A stretch of 64,000 nucleotides of DNA from Alphaproteobacteria bacterium (GTDB lineage: Bacteria; Pseudomonadota; Alphaproteobacteria; Rhizobiales; GCA-2746425), in contig JANSWZ010000001.1 in assembly GCA_024743215.1 (NCBI GenBank), forward strand, positions 1,054,001-1,118,000, in the 5' to 3' direction. How positions within the stretch are numbered: the first letter of the stretch is position 1; each line of letters starts with the position of its first letter. The position numbers and the translations under genes were made by a program. Shown here piece by piece: positions 45,498 through 53,104 of the stretch. The notes under the pieces are model-generated. The model made no database searches, was not told where the DNA came from, and was given only the letters and a program-made list of their open reading frames with translations.

Positions 45498-46805
45498 CTA
45501 TTCAGCGGGCTGCGCTGTTCGAGCCGGGTCGTCCGGTTTTGTGGACTTGGGATTTTTTTTCGCCTCTTCCGCTTCCACCTTTTCAACCCACAGATTGTGG
45601 TGTTCCTTGGCCCAGTTCTTATCCACCTTGCCGGAGCCCATGGCAGCGAAAGCGCCCTGCATGCCGACCGAACCAATATAGATATGGGCAAGAATGATCA
45701 CCGTCATCGCGAAGGCAATAATTGTGTGCCAGAGTTGGGCGTATTGCATCTCCTCATGAAGCTGCAACTCGGTGGGAAGGCTGGTCTCCAGCCCTATCAG
45801 GGGCGCAAGTTCATTGATCTTTGCAAATGTCGCCGCAAACATCGGGAATTCAAAGGGAAACAGCAGTGATATGCCAGAGGCAGACACAGATGCGCCGAGT
45901 AGAATAACACTCCAGAAAATGATCTTCTGTCCAGCATTGAACTTTTTGGAAGGCGGATGAACACCTTTTACGAAAATGCCACCGCCTTTCAGCAACCAGA
46001 TGAGGTCGTGCCGGTTGGGAATATTCTGGAAGACCCACTGGAAGAAAACCAGGATCAACCCGGCGATAAAGGCCCAGGCTACATTGTTGTGCACCCATTT
46101 ACCGGCGCTGGCGATTTGCGAATAAAGCTCCGCTCCGAACCATTCTATCAATACGATTCTGCCGAACAACAGCCATAACCCGGTCAAGGCCAGTAGAATG
46201 AAAGAAATGGCCAGCAACCAGTGTCCAAACCGCTCTATCCCGGAAAAGCGCTGCATTAGGACGCCCGACAAGCCATGTTCAATCCGGATGCGCCCACGCA
46301 GAAGATAGAACAGAGCAAGCAACACGATCGTGCCTCCTAGCGCATAAGCACCGTAGGTGGCTAAGGGTCCTTCCCGCCATTCAAGCCAACGCATGCCGCC
46401 ATCCTGAATGAGGATGCGGTCTACAGGTTTACCGGTTGAGACCGTCACGTCACCGGTCCCAAATCTCAATTGTCGATAGATGTCTGAGTCAGAGGCAGCC
46501 CCTCTAACTCCCAGTTGTGAAGAAATGGCATCAGCATTCGCGGCGGCGCCGGTTTGGGAACGACGAAACGCGTCATCAACAGGCTCTCCGCGCTGACGGC
46601 GCAGAATGTCTTCAAGTGTCTGAGCGCCCCCTGTGCTGGACCGGGCGTCTTGAGGATCGACAGTTTCTGATTGATCAATTGCTGCATCACCGTCCTGAGC
46701 AAATCCGGAACCGGCCACCAGCATAAATCCGATGACCAGAAGGACAGCGAGTGCCAGACTTTGTGAAGTCGCCCTTACCACTTTTGCCAATTCTGATGCG
46801 AACAT
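45498..46805 (-). CDS. Formate dehydrogenase gamma subunit (cytochrome b556)
   Basis: A 435-residue protein. A signal or anchor helix (LALAVLLVIGFMLVAGSGFA) is followed by about 110 residues of periplasmic extension, then the FdnI/FdoI-like cytochrome b core with four to five helices, including FGHWLLAISFILLALTGLWLL, WAFIAGLILVFFQWVF and LWHTIIAFAMTVIILAHIYIG, whose histidines are heme-b ligand candidates. It is about twice the length of E. coli FdnI because of the N-terminal extension. It anchors the FDH complex and accepts its electrons. Confidence 0.9.
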   Translation of the reverse strand: MFASELAKVVRATSQSLALAVLLVIGFMLVAGSGFAQDGDAAIDQSETVDPQDARSSTGGAQTLEDILRRQRGEPVDDAFRRSQTGAAANADAISSQLGVRGAASDSDIYRQLRFGTGDVTVSTGKPVDRILIQDGGMRWLEWREGPLATYGAYALGGTIVLLALFYLLRGRIRIEHGLSGVLMQRFSGIERFGHWLLAISFILLALTGLWLLFGRIVLIEWFGAELYSQIASAGKWVHNNVAWAFIAGLILVFFQWVFQNIPNRHDLIWLLKGGGIFVKGVHPPSKKFNAGQKIIFWSVILLGASVSASGISLLFPFEFPMFAATFAKINELAPLIGLETSLPTELQLHEEMQYAQLWHTIIAFAMTVIILAHIYIGSVGMQGAFAAMGSGKVDKNWAKEHHNLWVEKVEAEEAKKNPKSTKPDDPARTAQPAE

Positions 46806-46897
46806 GATGGCTTTGTCCTTCTAAACGGATGCTTGTAAATTTCAAAAAAACACGCCCCAAAGCACAGATAATAATCTCAGTGTCAGAGCAGACGAAA

Positions 46898-46920
46898 ACG
46901 GGCCGCATCTAGCGGCCCGT
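46898..46920 (-). other. Perfect 9-bp hairpin between FDH beta and gamma genes (attenuator-like)
   Basis: On the minus strand ACGGGCCGC-TAGAT-GCGGCCCGT is followed by TTTTCG. It lies in the 185-bp gap between the beta stop and gamma start, within one operon. The short T-run makes partial termination or mRNA-end protection plausible, giving less gamma than alpha/beta transcript. Confidence 0.65.
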
Positions 46921-46990
46921 CTCCAATAATTGCCAAGGTCAATGATCTGCTGATCTGAGACCGGCTGATCGGAAGTCGGGCAAACTGTGT

Positions 46991-47599
46991 TCAGTTGCCC
47001 TTCTGGCCGTATGCTGTACCCCAACCCCAGGCGCCGGAGCCGAAGCCGCGGGCTACAACGCGCTCGCGGTAAATCGCGGATACGTCATCGCCATCACCTG
47101 CAAGCAATGCCTTGGTTGAGCACATTTCCGCACAGATAGGCAATTTGCCTTCTGCAATACGGTTACGGCCGTATTTCTGGAACTCGACCGTGGAATGGGT
47201 CTCTTCCGGGCCACCTGCGCAGAATGTACATTTGTCCATTTTGCCACGGGAGCCGAAATTGCCAGCTTGCGGAAATTGCGGCGCGCCAAACGGACACGCA
47301 TAGAAGCAATAACCACACCCGATGCACAGATCTTTTGAGTGCAGCACGACGCCATCTTCTGTCTGGTAGAAACAATCAACCGGGCAGACAGCCATACATG
47401 GTGCATCAGAGCAATGCATACAGGCGACGGAGATCGACCGTTCGCCGGGGCTACCATCATTAATGGTCACCACACGACGGCGGTTGATGCCCCAAGGCAC
47501 CTCATGCTCGTTTTTGCAGGCGGTGACGCAGGCGTTGCATTCAATGCAGCGTTCCGCGTCGCAAAGGAATTTGGCTCTAGCCTGTCCTCCAAGTGCCAT
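46991..47599 (-). CDS. fdh3B: Formate dehydrogenase beta subunit (4Fe-4S, FDH3 type)
   Basis: A 202-residue iron-sulphur electron-transfer subunit with cysteine groups CIECNACVTACKNEHEVPWG, CMHCSDAPCMAVCP, CIGCGYCFYACPFG and CTFC, enough for four [4Fe-4S] clusters. It is shorter than E. coli FdnH and lacks its C-terminal membrane helix, as in the FDH3-type beta subunits. It passes electrons from alpha to the cytochrome b subunit and starts 13 bases after the alpha stop. Confidence 0.93.
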   Translation of the reverse strand: MALGGQARAKFLCDAERCIECNACVTACKNEHEVPWGINRRRVVTINDGSPGERSISVACMHCSDAPCMAVCPVDCFYQTEDGVVLHSKDLCIGCGYCFYACPFGAPQFPQAGNFGSRGKMDKCTFCAGGPEETHSTVEFQKYGRNRIAEGKLPICAEMCSTKALLAGDGDDVSAIYRERVVARGFGSGAWGWGTAYGQKGN

Positions 47600-47612
47600 A
47601 TTCTATTCTCCC

Positions 47613-50504
47613 CTATGCCGACCAGATCTTACAGAGCGTTGCCTTGGTCTCTTGCATTTGAGTGACCGAGTCATAGCCGTAAGTCTGAGCTGTGTTTGTG
47701 GATTCGCCGAGCACATAAGGATCAGCGCCTTTTGGGTATTTGCTTCGTTGGTCTTCTCCCTGGAAATGACCGCCAAAGTGGAACGGCATGAACGCAACCC
47801 CGGAGCCAACGCGCTCCGTAACCATCGCCATGACTTTCACCTTGCCGCCTTCAGGGCCTTCGACCCAGACCTGTTTGCCATCCCTGATACCGAGATCATT
47901 GGCATCACGCGGGTTAATTTCAACAAACATGTCCTGCTGCAATTCAGCCAACCAGGGGTTGGACCTGCTTTCATCACCACCGCCTTCATATTCAACCAAT
48001 CGACCAGAGGTCAGAATGATCGGATAATCTTTCGAGAAGTCCTGCTTCTGGATCGACGCATAGAGTGTCGGCAGACGATAGAACTTGCGATCCTCATAGG
48101 TTGGGTAGTCTTCAACCAGATCACGACGATTTGTGTAAAGCGGCTCACGATGAACCGGCACTGGATCCGGGAAGGTCCAGACTACAGCACGGGCCTTGGC
48201 ATTCCCGAATGGCGCACATTCGTGCTTGATCGCCACGCGCTGAATACCGCCGGACAAATCGGTTTTCCAATTTGTCTTGTCTCCGGCAACCGCTTCAATG
48301 GCAGCACTCTCTTCTGCGGTGAGATCACCATCCCAGCCGAGTTCTTTGAGCATCGCCATGGTAAATTCGGGATAACCATCCTGAATCTCGGAATCCAGCG
48401 AGTAAACGCCTTCTGCCAACAAATTGTCCCCATCACGTTCAACACCAAAGCGTGCCCGGAAAGTCAGGCCGCCCTCGCTGACGCGCTTGGACATATCGTA
48501 CAGATTTGGCGTTCCGGGATGGCCCATTTCCGCAGTGCCCCAACAAGGCCAGGGCAATCCGTAATAGTCACCATCAGCCGGGCCACCAACCGCTTGCAAC
48601 GTTGTGCGATGGAAGGTGTGCTGATTGGCCATGTGAAGCTTGATACGCTCTGGAGACTGGCCAGTATAACCAACTGTCCACATGCCACGGTTAAACTCGC
48701 GTGTGACATCTTCAACAACAGGCTCATCACCTTCCAGGGCAATGTTCCGGAAGAAGCGATCAGCCCAACCAAACTTCTTGGCAAATTTCGCGATGATCGT
48801 GTGATCCGGCAGGCTTTCATAAAGCGGATCAACCACTTTGTCGCGCCATTGGATCGACCGGTTTGAAGCGGTGACAGAGCCACGTGTTTCAAACTGGGTA
48901 CAGGCTGGCAGCAGATAGACACCATCCTTGCGGTCAGACAAAACAGCTGAAACTGTCGGATATGGATCGACCACGACCAGCATGTCGAGTTTTTCCATGG
49001 CCGTTTTCATTTCGACCATACGGGTCTGAGAGTTGGGCGCGTGGCCCCACAGAACCATCGCCCGGACATTTGTGTCCTGATCCATGTTGTCGACATCTTC
49101 AAGTACACCGTCAATCCAGCGAGAGACCGGTATGCCGGTTGATGTCATCAGGTTCTTGTCTTTGCCATCGGCGCCCTTGACGGTTGCGAACTGGCCTTTG
49201 ATCCAATCCACATCTTCGCCCCAGACACGAGCCCAGTGAGCCCAGGACCCGGCAGCAAGACCATAATAGCCCGGCAATGTATGTGATAGAACACCAAGAT
49301 CCGTTGCACCTTGAACGTTGTCATGGCCGCGGAAAATATTGGTACCACCACCGGATGTGCCCATATTACCCAGCGCCAATTGCAGAATGCAGTAGGCTCG
49401 GGTGTTATTGTTACCATTGGTGTGCTGAGTGCCACCCATACACCAGATGACGGTTCCAGGACGGTTGTTGACAAGTGTTCTGGCAACCCGGCGCATTTGC
49501 GATCCGGGAACACCTGTTACCCGCTCAACTTCTTCCGGCGTCCAATTGGCCACTTCTTCCTTGATCTGGTCCATACCCCAGACACGCGTGCGGATGAATT
49601 CCTTGTCTTCCCAGCCATTTTCAAAAATGTGCCACAGAAGACCCCACACCAGACCAATGTCGGAACCTGGACGGAAGCGAACATACTCATCGGCATGCGC
49701 TGCGGTGCGCGTGAAGCGCGGGTCGCAGACGATCAAAGGCGCGTTGTTCTGTTCTTTGGCACGCAAGACATGCAGCAATGAAACAGGATGCGCTTCTGCG
49801 GGATTGCCGCCGATAATGAAGATCGCTTTGGAGTTATGAATATCATTGTAGCTATTGGTCATCGCACCATAGCCCCAGGTGTTTGCAACACCGGCAACTG
49901 TGGTCGAGTGACAGATACGCGCCTGATGATCCACGTTATTGGTGCCCCAATAACCAGCAAATTTGCGGAACAGATAGGCCTGTTCATTGCTGTGCTTGGC
50001 TGAACCCAGCCAATACACAGAATCAGGACCGCTTTCCTCGCGCATTTTCATCATGCCGTCGCCAATCTCATTGATGGCGTCGTCCCAACTCAAACGGGTC
50101 CACTCGCCATTAACGAGCTTCATGGGATATTTCAGGCGGCGTTCGCCATGCGCGTGTTCGCGCACTGCCGCGCCTTTTGCACAATGGGCGCCCAGATTGA
50201 ATGGGCTGTCCCAGCCAGGCTCCTGCCCGACCCACACACCATTATCGACCTCGGCAACCACGGTGCAACCGACCGAACAGTGTGTACAAACTGATTTGAT
50301 GTTTTTGACATTACCGCTGGCCGCGCCTTGGGCTTCCGCCTTGCGCACTGTACCGCCAGTTGCTGTCAACGCTGCCAGTCCGCCAATAGCCAGACCGGAT
50401 CCACGCAAAAATCCACGCCGATCAACTGAAGTTGATGCCGCACGGGAAAGGACCGACTCGTCACGGGAGCGTCGCGCAATCCCGTTCGTCTTTTTCCTAA
50501 GCAT
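47613..50504 (-). CDS. fdh3A: Formate dehydrogenase alpha subunit (Mo/W-bis-MGD, Cys form)
   Basis: About 963 residues from MLRKKTNGIA, which has GGAGGA upstream. A Tat signal contains VDRRGFLRGSG (Arg 29-30). Cys73, Cys76, Cys80 and Cys108 bind the proximal [4Fe-4S] cluster. The metal ligand is Cys198 in ARICHSTT, where E. coli FdnG has selenocysteine, so no SECIS is needed. NPAEAHPV and the C-terminal molybdopterin dinucleotide-binding domain are present. Periplasmic formate oxidation with tungsten or molybdenum; linkage to tupBCA favours tungsten. Confidence 0.95.
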   Translation of the reverse strand: MLRKKTNGIARRSRDESVLSRAASTSVDRRGFLRGSGLAIGGLAALTATGGTVRKAEAQGAASGNVKNIKSVCTHCSVGCTVVAEVDNGVWVGQEPGWDSPFNLGAHCAKGAAVREHAHGERRLKYPMKLVNGEWTRLSWDDAINEIGDGMMKMREESGPDSVYWLGSAKHSNEQAYLFRKFAGYWGTNNVDHQARICHSTTVAGVANTWGYGAMTNSYNDIHNSKAIFIIGGNPAEAHPVSLLHVLRAKEQNNAPLIVCDPRFTRTAAHADEYVRFRPGSDIGLVWGLLWHIFENGWEDKEFIRTRVWGMDQIKEEVANWTPEEVERVTGVPGSQMRRVARTLVNNRPGTVIWCMGGTQHTNGNNNTRAYCILQLALGNMGTSGGGTNIFRGHDNVQGATDLGVLSHTLPGYYGLAAGSWAHWARVWGEDVDWIKGQFATVKGADGKDKNLMTSTGIPVSRWIDGVLEDVDNMDQDTNVRAMVLWGHAPNSQTRMVEMKTAMEKLDMLVVVDPYPTVSAVLSDRKDGVYLLPACTQFETRGSVTASNRSIQWRDKVVDPLYESLPDHTIIAKFAKKFGWADRFFRNIALEGDEPVVEDVTREFNRGMWTVGYTGQSPERIKLHMANQHTFHRTTLQAVGGPADGDYYGLPWPCWGTAEMGHPGTPNLYDMSKRVSEGGLTFRARFGVERDGDNLLAEGVYSLDSEIQDGYPEFTMAMLKELGWDGDLTAEESAAIEAVAGDKTNWKTDLSGGIQRVAIKHECAPFGNAKARAVVWTFPDPVPVHREPLYTNRRDLVEDYPTYEDRKFYRLPTLYASIQKQDFSKDYPIILTSGRLVEYEGGGDESRSNPWLAELQQDMFVEINPRDANDLGIRDGKQVWVEGPEGGKVKVMAMVTERVGSGVAFMPFHFGGHFQGEDQRSKYPKGADPYVLGESTNTAQTYGYDSVTQMQETKATLCKIWSA

Positions 50505-50632
50505 AGGTTTTCCTCCAAATAGGCCTTGAGGCCCGGTTTCTTTATTGGTCCTTGACGAACCAACTGGGTCCAATCATGAAGGGTCTGGGCGTCACGCAAC
50601 CGTCCCCTGGATATGATTTTCCCCCACTTTGG

Positions 50633-50818
50633 TTAGAAGCGTGCCGAATCCAGATATTTCTGCACATGCTCCGTCTTGCGCAAACCTTCACCTGTTATTG
50701 GTTCAGCTGCTTCCGCTTCAGTGCCGCCTGTAATCACTGCCACTGCAGCAACTGGCGCACCAGCTCCTGCAAGCTTCAGAAAATCCCGCCGACTTGCGGT
50801 TGTGGCTTTTTCGCTCAT
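50633..50818 (-). CDS. Formate dehydrogenase-region Tat-target peptide
   Basis: A 61-residue protein with AAGGAG just before the ATG. SRRDFLKLAGAGAPVAAVAV is a Tat-like signal (Arg 10-11), leaving a small mature tail ending YLDSARF. This matches the small Tat-target family found beside formate dehydrogenase alpha genes. Its role is not known; it may assist export or assembly of the alpha-beta complex. It lies between the chaperone and alpha genes. Confidence 0.85.
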   Translation of the reverse strand: MSEKATTASRRDFLKLAGAGAPVAAVAVITGGTEAEAAEPITGEGLRKTEHVQKYLDSARF

Positions 50819-50864
50819 TTCCTCTCCTTTTCCGACCGCTTTTGCGGCCCGTCGTTTGAAGGGC

Positions 50865-51476
50865 TCAGCCTTCCATCCGAAATCCGTTTTGTTCAATACT
50901 CGTGAAAGCCCGGCCAATCGTACCAATTGGCGCATAGAGTACTGAGGTCTCAGCGGATTCCAGATCCTTGAAGAACAACTCTGCCCATGGGGCCAGATGC
51001 GCTTCGAAGAATTCTCTTTGTTCTGATATGGTTGCAGGCGCGCCAAAGCGGCCGCGAATGAGGCCAGACATCATCTCACATACAGATGCTATGTTGTCTT
51101 CCGGCTCGTAGACATTTTCCTCACGCTCGATGCCAAGGCGCGCCATATCGGCGCGCAGTTTGGCCAGCGGTTTTTCGTTCAGAAAGCCTGTCAGGTAATA
51201 ACTGCCGTGGGGTAACAATTCGCCTCGACCCAATCCGATGAACAGCGCATTGAACTCGCTATGTGCGTCTCTCGGGTCAACAGCATCAGCCAAACGCGCC
51301 AAGGCTGCTATGCCGCGACCAATTTCGCTGTCATCACCTTCAAGCTTGGCGGATTGTGTGAGAAGAATTCCAGAAGGTGGGCGAGCCAGAAACGCACTCA
51401 GAAAGTCATACATATCCGCCCGAAGTAAATCTTCAGGACTGACATTATCCAACTTGGCTGCATGATCTGTTGGCAT
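50865..51476 (-). CDS. TorD/DmsD-family molybdoenzyme chaperone
   Basis: About 203 residues, all helical. LLRADMYDFLSAFLARPP, EFNALFIGLGRGELLPHGSYYLTGFLNEKPLA, EPEDNIASVCEMMSGLI and FFEAHLAPWAELFF are typical TorD-family stretches. Such proteins bind the Tat signal of their enzyme until cofactor loading is complete; here the target should be FDH alpha. It is the first gene after a recognisable promoter, so it begins the torD-tat-fdhABC transcript. Confidence 0.88.
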   Translation of the reverse strand: MPTDHAAKLDNVSPEDLLRADMYDFLSAFLARPPSGILLTQSAKLEGDDSEIGRGIAALARLADAVDPRDAHSEFNALFIGLGRGELLPHGSYYLTGFLNEKPLAKLRADMARLGIEREENVYEPEDNIASVCEMMSGLIRGRFGAPATISEQREFFEAHLAPWAELFFKDLESAETSVLYAPIGTIGRAFTSIEQNGFRMEG

Positions 51477-51515
51477 ACCCCTCCCCGAGCACGTCAAACG
51501 TTACATTCAAAACAC

Positions 51516-51545
51516 AGAATAACACCGGTCTGGATTTCTGTCCAA
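51516..51545 (-). promoter_or_regulatory. Candidate sigma-70 promoter of the FDH operon
   Basis: On the minus strand TTGGAC (51545-51540) and TATTCT (51521-51516) are 18 bases apart, 40 bases before the chaperone start. Directly upstream are the TGCGACAT repeats. Confidence 0.5.
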
Positions 51546-51554
51546 CAAATGTGT

Positions 51555-51575
51555 TGCGACATAATGGTGCGACAT
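51555..51575. promoter_or_regulatory. Two TGCGACAT direct repeats at 13-bp spacing upstream of the FDH promoter
   Basis: TGCGACAT occurs at 51555-51562 and 51568-51575, separated by AATGG, immediately upstream of the candidate -35 box, the usual place for an activator. The core CGACAT recurs in the inverted repeat between the DUF3305 and ferredoxin genes. Confidence 0.5.
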
Positions 51576-51649
51576 TTTTGACATGAGATGCGTCTGATAT
51601 CTGCAAGCTGCGGTTGCGCCCGCCCAAAGGATCAGCCTTACTCGAGGCG

Positions 51650-52366
51650 TCATCCTTCAAAATTGAACCGCATGCGATTCAAAGGTCTGACCGGGGTCAG
51701 CAGTTCCTCGGCATCCAACTCCGCATGTTCCAAATCCGAGTTTGCAGAGCCGGTCAGTGGCTCTTCATGCGAGGACTCGCCTACACTGGGTTTGATACTT
51801 TGCTCTTCGTCTTCGGGCTCGATGTTGTCATCAGCCTCTGTTTCCGAATGGGTTTCTGCCTCAGCCTCAAGCCTCTCGGATACTTCCGATTCGTCGCTGC
51901 CTGCCAATTCCTCAATCTTGCGAACAATCCCCTTGCCGACCTGGTAAGCTGTCTTCATGTCGGGCATCACAGTGGCCGCATCGGTGAAATCATCTCCATA
52001 GTCGACCAGCCTATCCACATTCGCCAGCACCGGGTTACTGAGCCAAAGCTTTCTGAGAGCGAGGTTTCTAATTCGTGCAGGAATTGCGGATTTCATAAAG
52101 ACGGTGAAATCGTCGCCCTGCTTGAGAGTGTCAGGATCCGGCAGATCAAAATGGTCCAATAATTGCTCGTCGCTGAGCAAATCCATTTCTTCTGCAGTAA
52201 GCTGTGTTGACGCATCATCTGCTAAATCTTGCGGATCTTCGGTCTGCAACGGTTCCCGGTTGGCCGTGTCCTTCCGCTTTGCCTCGACCTTTCGCTGAGA
52301 CCATCTGGACAGAAAATCCCGTTGGCCGGGCGCAGTATCAGCTGAATATTTGTCATCAGCACTCAA
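51650..52366 (-). CDS. DUF3306 protein
   Basis: A 238-residue, strongly acidic, probably cytosolic protein without membrane helix. The N-terminal FLSRWSQRKVEAK and the core LTAEEMDLLSDEQLLDHFDLPDPDTLKQGDDFTVFMKSAIPARIRNLALRKLW-type region (residues about 60-110) match the DUF3306 family; the rest is low-complexity Glu/Asp/Ser. It overlaps the DUF3305 stop by ATGA. DUF3305/3306 pairs occur with FDH loci; a role in assembly is inferred. Confidence 0.8.
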   Translation of the reverse strand: MSADDKYSADTAPGQRDFLSRWSQRKVEAKRKDTANREPLQTEDPQDLADDASTQLTAEEMDLLSDEQLLDHFDLPDPDTLKQGDDFTVFMKSAIPARIRNLALRKLWLSNPVLANVDRLVDYGDDFTDAATVMPDMKTAYQVGKGIVRKIEELAGSDESEVSERLEAEAETHSETEADDNIEPEDEEQSIKPSVGESSHEEPLTGSANSDLEHAELDAEELLTPVRPLNRMRFNFEG

Positions 52367-52956
52367 TGCAGCGTTTCCTTTGGTTTGTCCGGATCCGATC
52401 GCGTCGGTTTGGTCTGTGATGGTGTGCGATAGACATCTGCCGTCTGGCGGATTCTGGGATCACCAATACCGTCCTCTTTCAAATCTTCAAAATATCTGCG
52501 GCGTTTGCGCTTTTTGAATTGTTCTTCTTCGAAATGAACATCGGTAAATGAACGAACCCAGGCAACCAGCCCCTCAGGCATTGGCACAGGTTCGACAATT
52601 TCTTCGCCACTATCCTGATAGTCCTGGGCCTCATAGGCCGATGCTGTGGCGGTATGAACCGCATAGTCATGTGGTGATTGCGGATCATCATCATGGCGCA
52701 GAACGACAAATACAGTCGGCGGCTCCATGGTGAGCGATACCTTGTAAGCCTCGGCATCAGCCCGATGCAGGTCAAGTGGGACGGTAGCCGCATGGAATTC
52801 CACCACATCTCCGTCTCGTCTCAGTTCTGCCCAATCAGCCGGACCTGCTCCTGGCAAAACGGCGACCACGCGCCAGACATGTTTGGCCCACCGGGTCACA
52901 CCAGGTTGTCGGCGGATCACGATGCCCAGCGGCATTGTAATCTTGCTTGTCTCCAT
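52363..52956 (-). CDS. DUF3305 protein
   Basis: About 197 residues starting METSKITMPLG after GGGAGGGG. The core has VIRRQPGVTRWAKHVWRVVAVL, DLHRADAEAYKVSL and FVVLRHDDDP, matching DUF3305, and the C-terminus has a KKRKRRRYFEDLK basic stretch. It is translationally coupled to DUF3306 and divergent from the ferredoxin-like gene. No enzyme motif is visible; probably an accessory factor of the FDH system. Confidence 0.8.
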   Translation of the reverse strand: METSKITMPLGIVIRRQPGVTRWAKHVWRVVAVLPGAGPADWAELRRDGDVVEFHAATVPLDLHRADAEAYKVSLTMEPPTVFVVLRHDDDPQSPHDYAVHTATASAYEAQDYQDSGEEIVEPVPMPEGLVAWVRSFTDVHFEEEQFKKRKRRRYFEDLKEDGIGDPRIRQTADVYRTPSQTKPTRSDPDKPKETLH

Positions 52957-52982
52957 GAACCCCTCCCAAAAGGACACTTGTC

Positions 52983-53026
52983 GATGTCGTCGACATCACT
53001 ATAGGCTGGCGCAAATATAAATTTGC
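52983..53026. promoter_or_regulatory. Two inverted repeats in the divergent DUF3305 / ferredoxin-like promoter
   Basis: GATGTCG-T-CGACATC (52983-52997) is a perfect 7-bp inverted repeat, and GCAAAT-ATAA-ATTTGC (53011-53026) is a perfect 6-bp one. Both are within the 148 bp between divergent starts. The first shares CGACAT with the repeats before the FDH operon. Confidence 0.5.
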
Positions 53027-53104
53027 AAAAAAATCCGAGTCTGGAGATTGCATCGCCACAATATGGCACGCAATCCGCAAATTGGATGAGGTGGGGGTTG
53101 ATCA

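Noticed and set aside
46842-47024. 60-codon minus-strand ORF between FDH beta and gamma
   Set aside because: Overlaps the end of the beta gene and contains the perfect hairpin; no ribosome-binding site of note.
47463-48866. Long 467-codon plus-strand ORF
   Set aside because: Entirely antisense to the well-supported FDH alpha and beta genes, and its translation has no recognisable domain.
47613-50504. Search for an in-frame TGA selenocysteine codon in FDH alpha
   Set aside because: The reading frame is uninterrupted and the ligand position is a normal Cys codon (TGC-type reading as Cys198).
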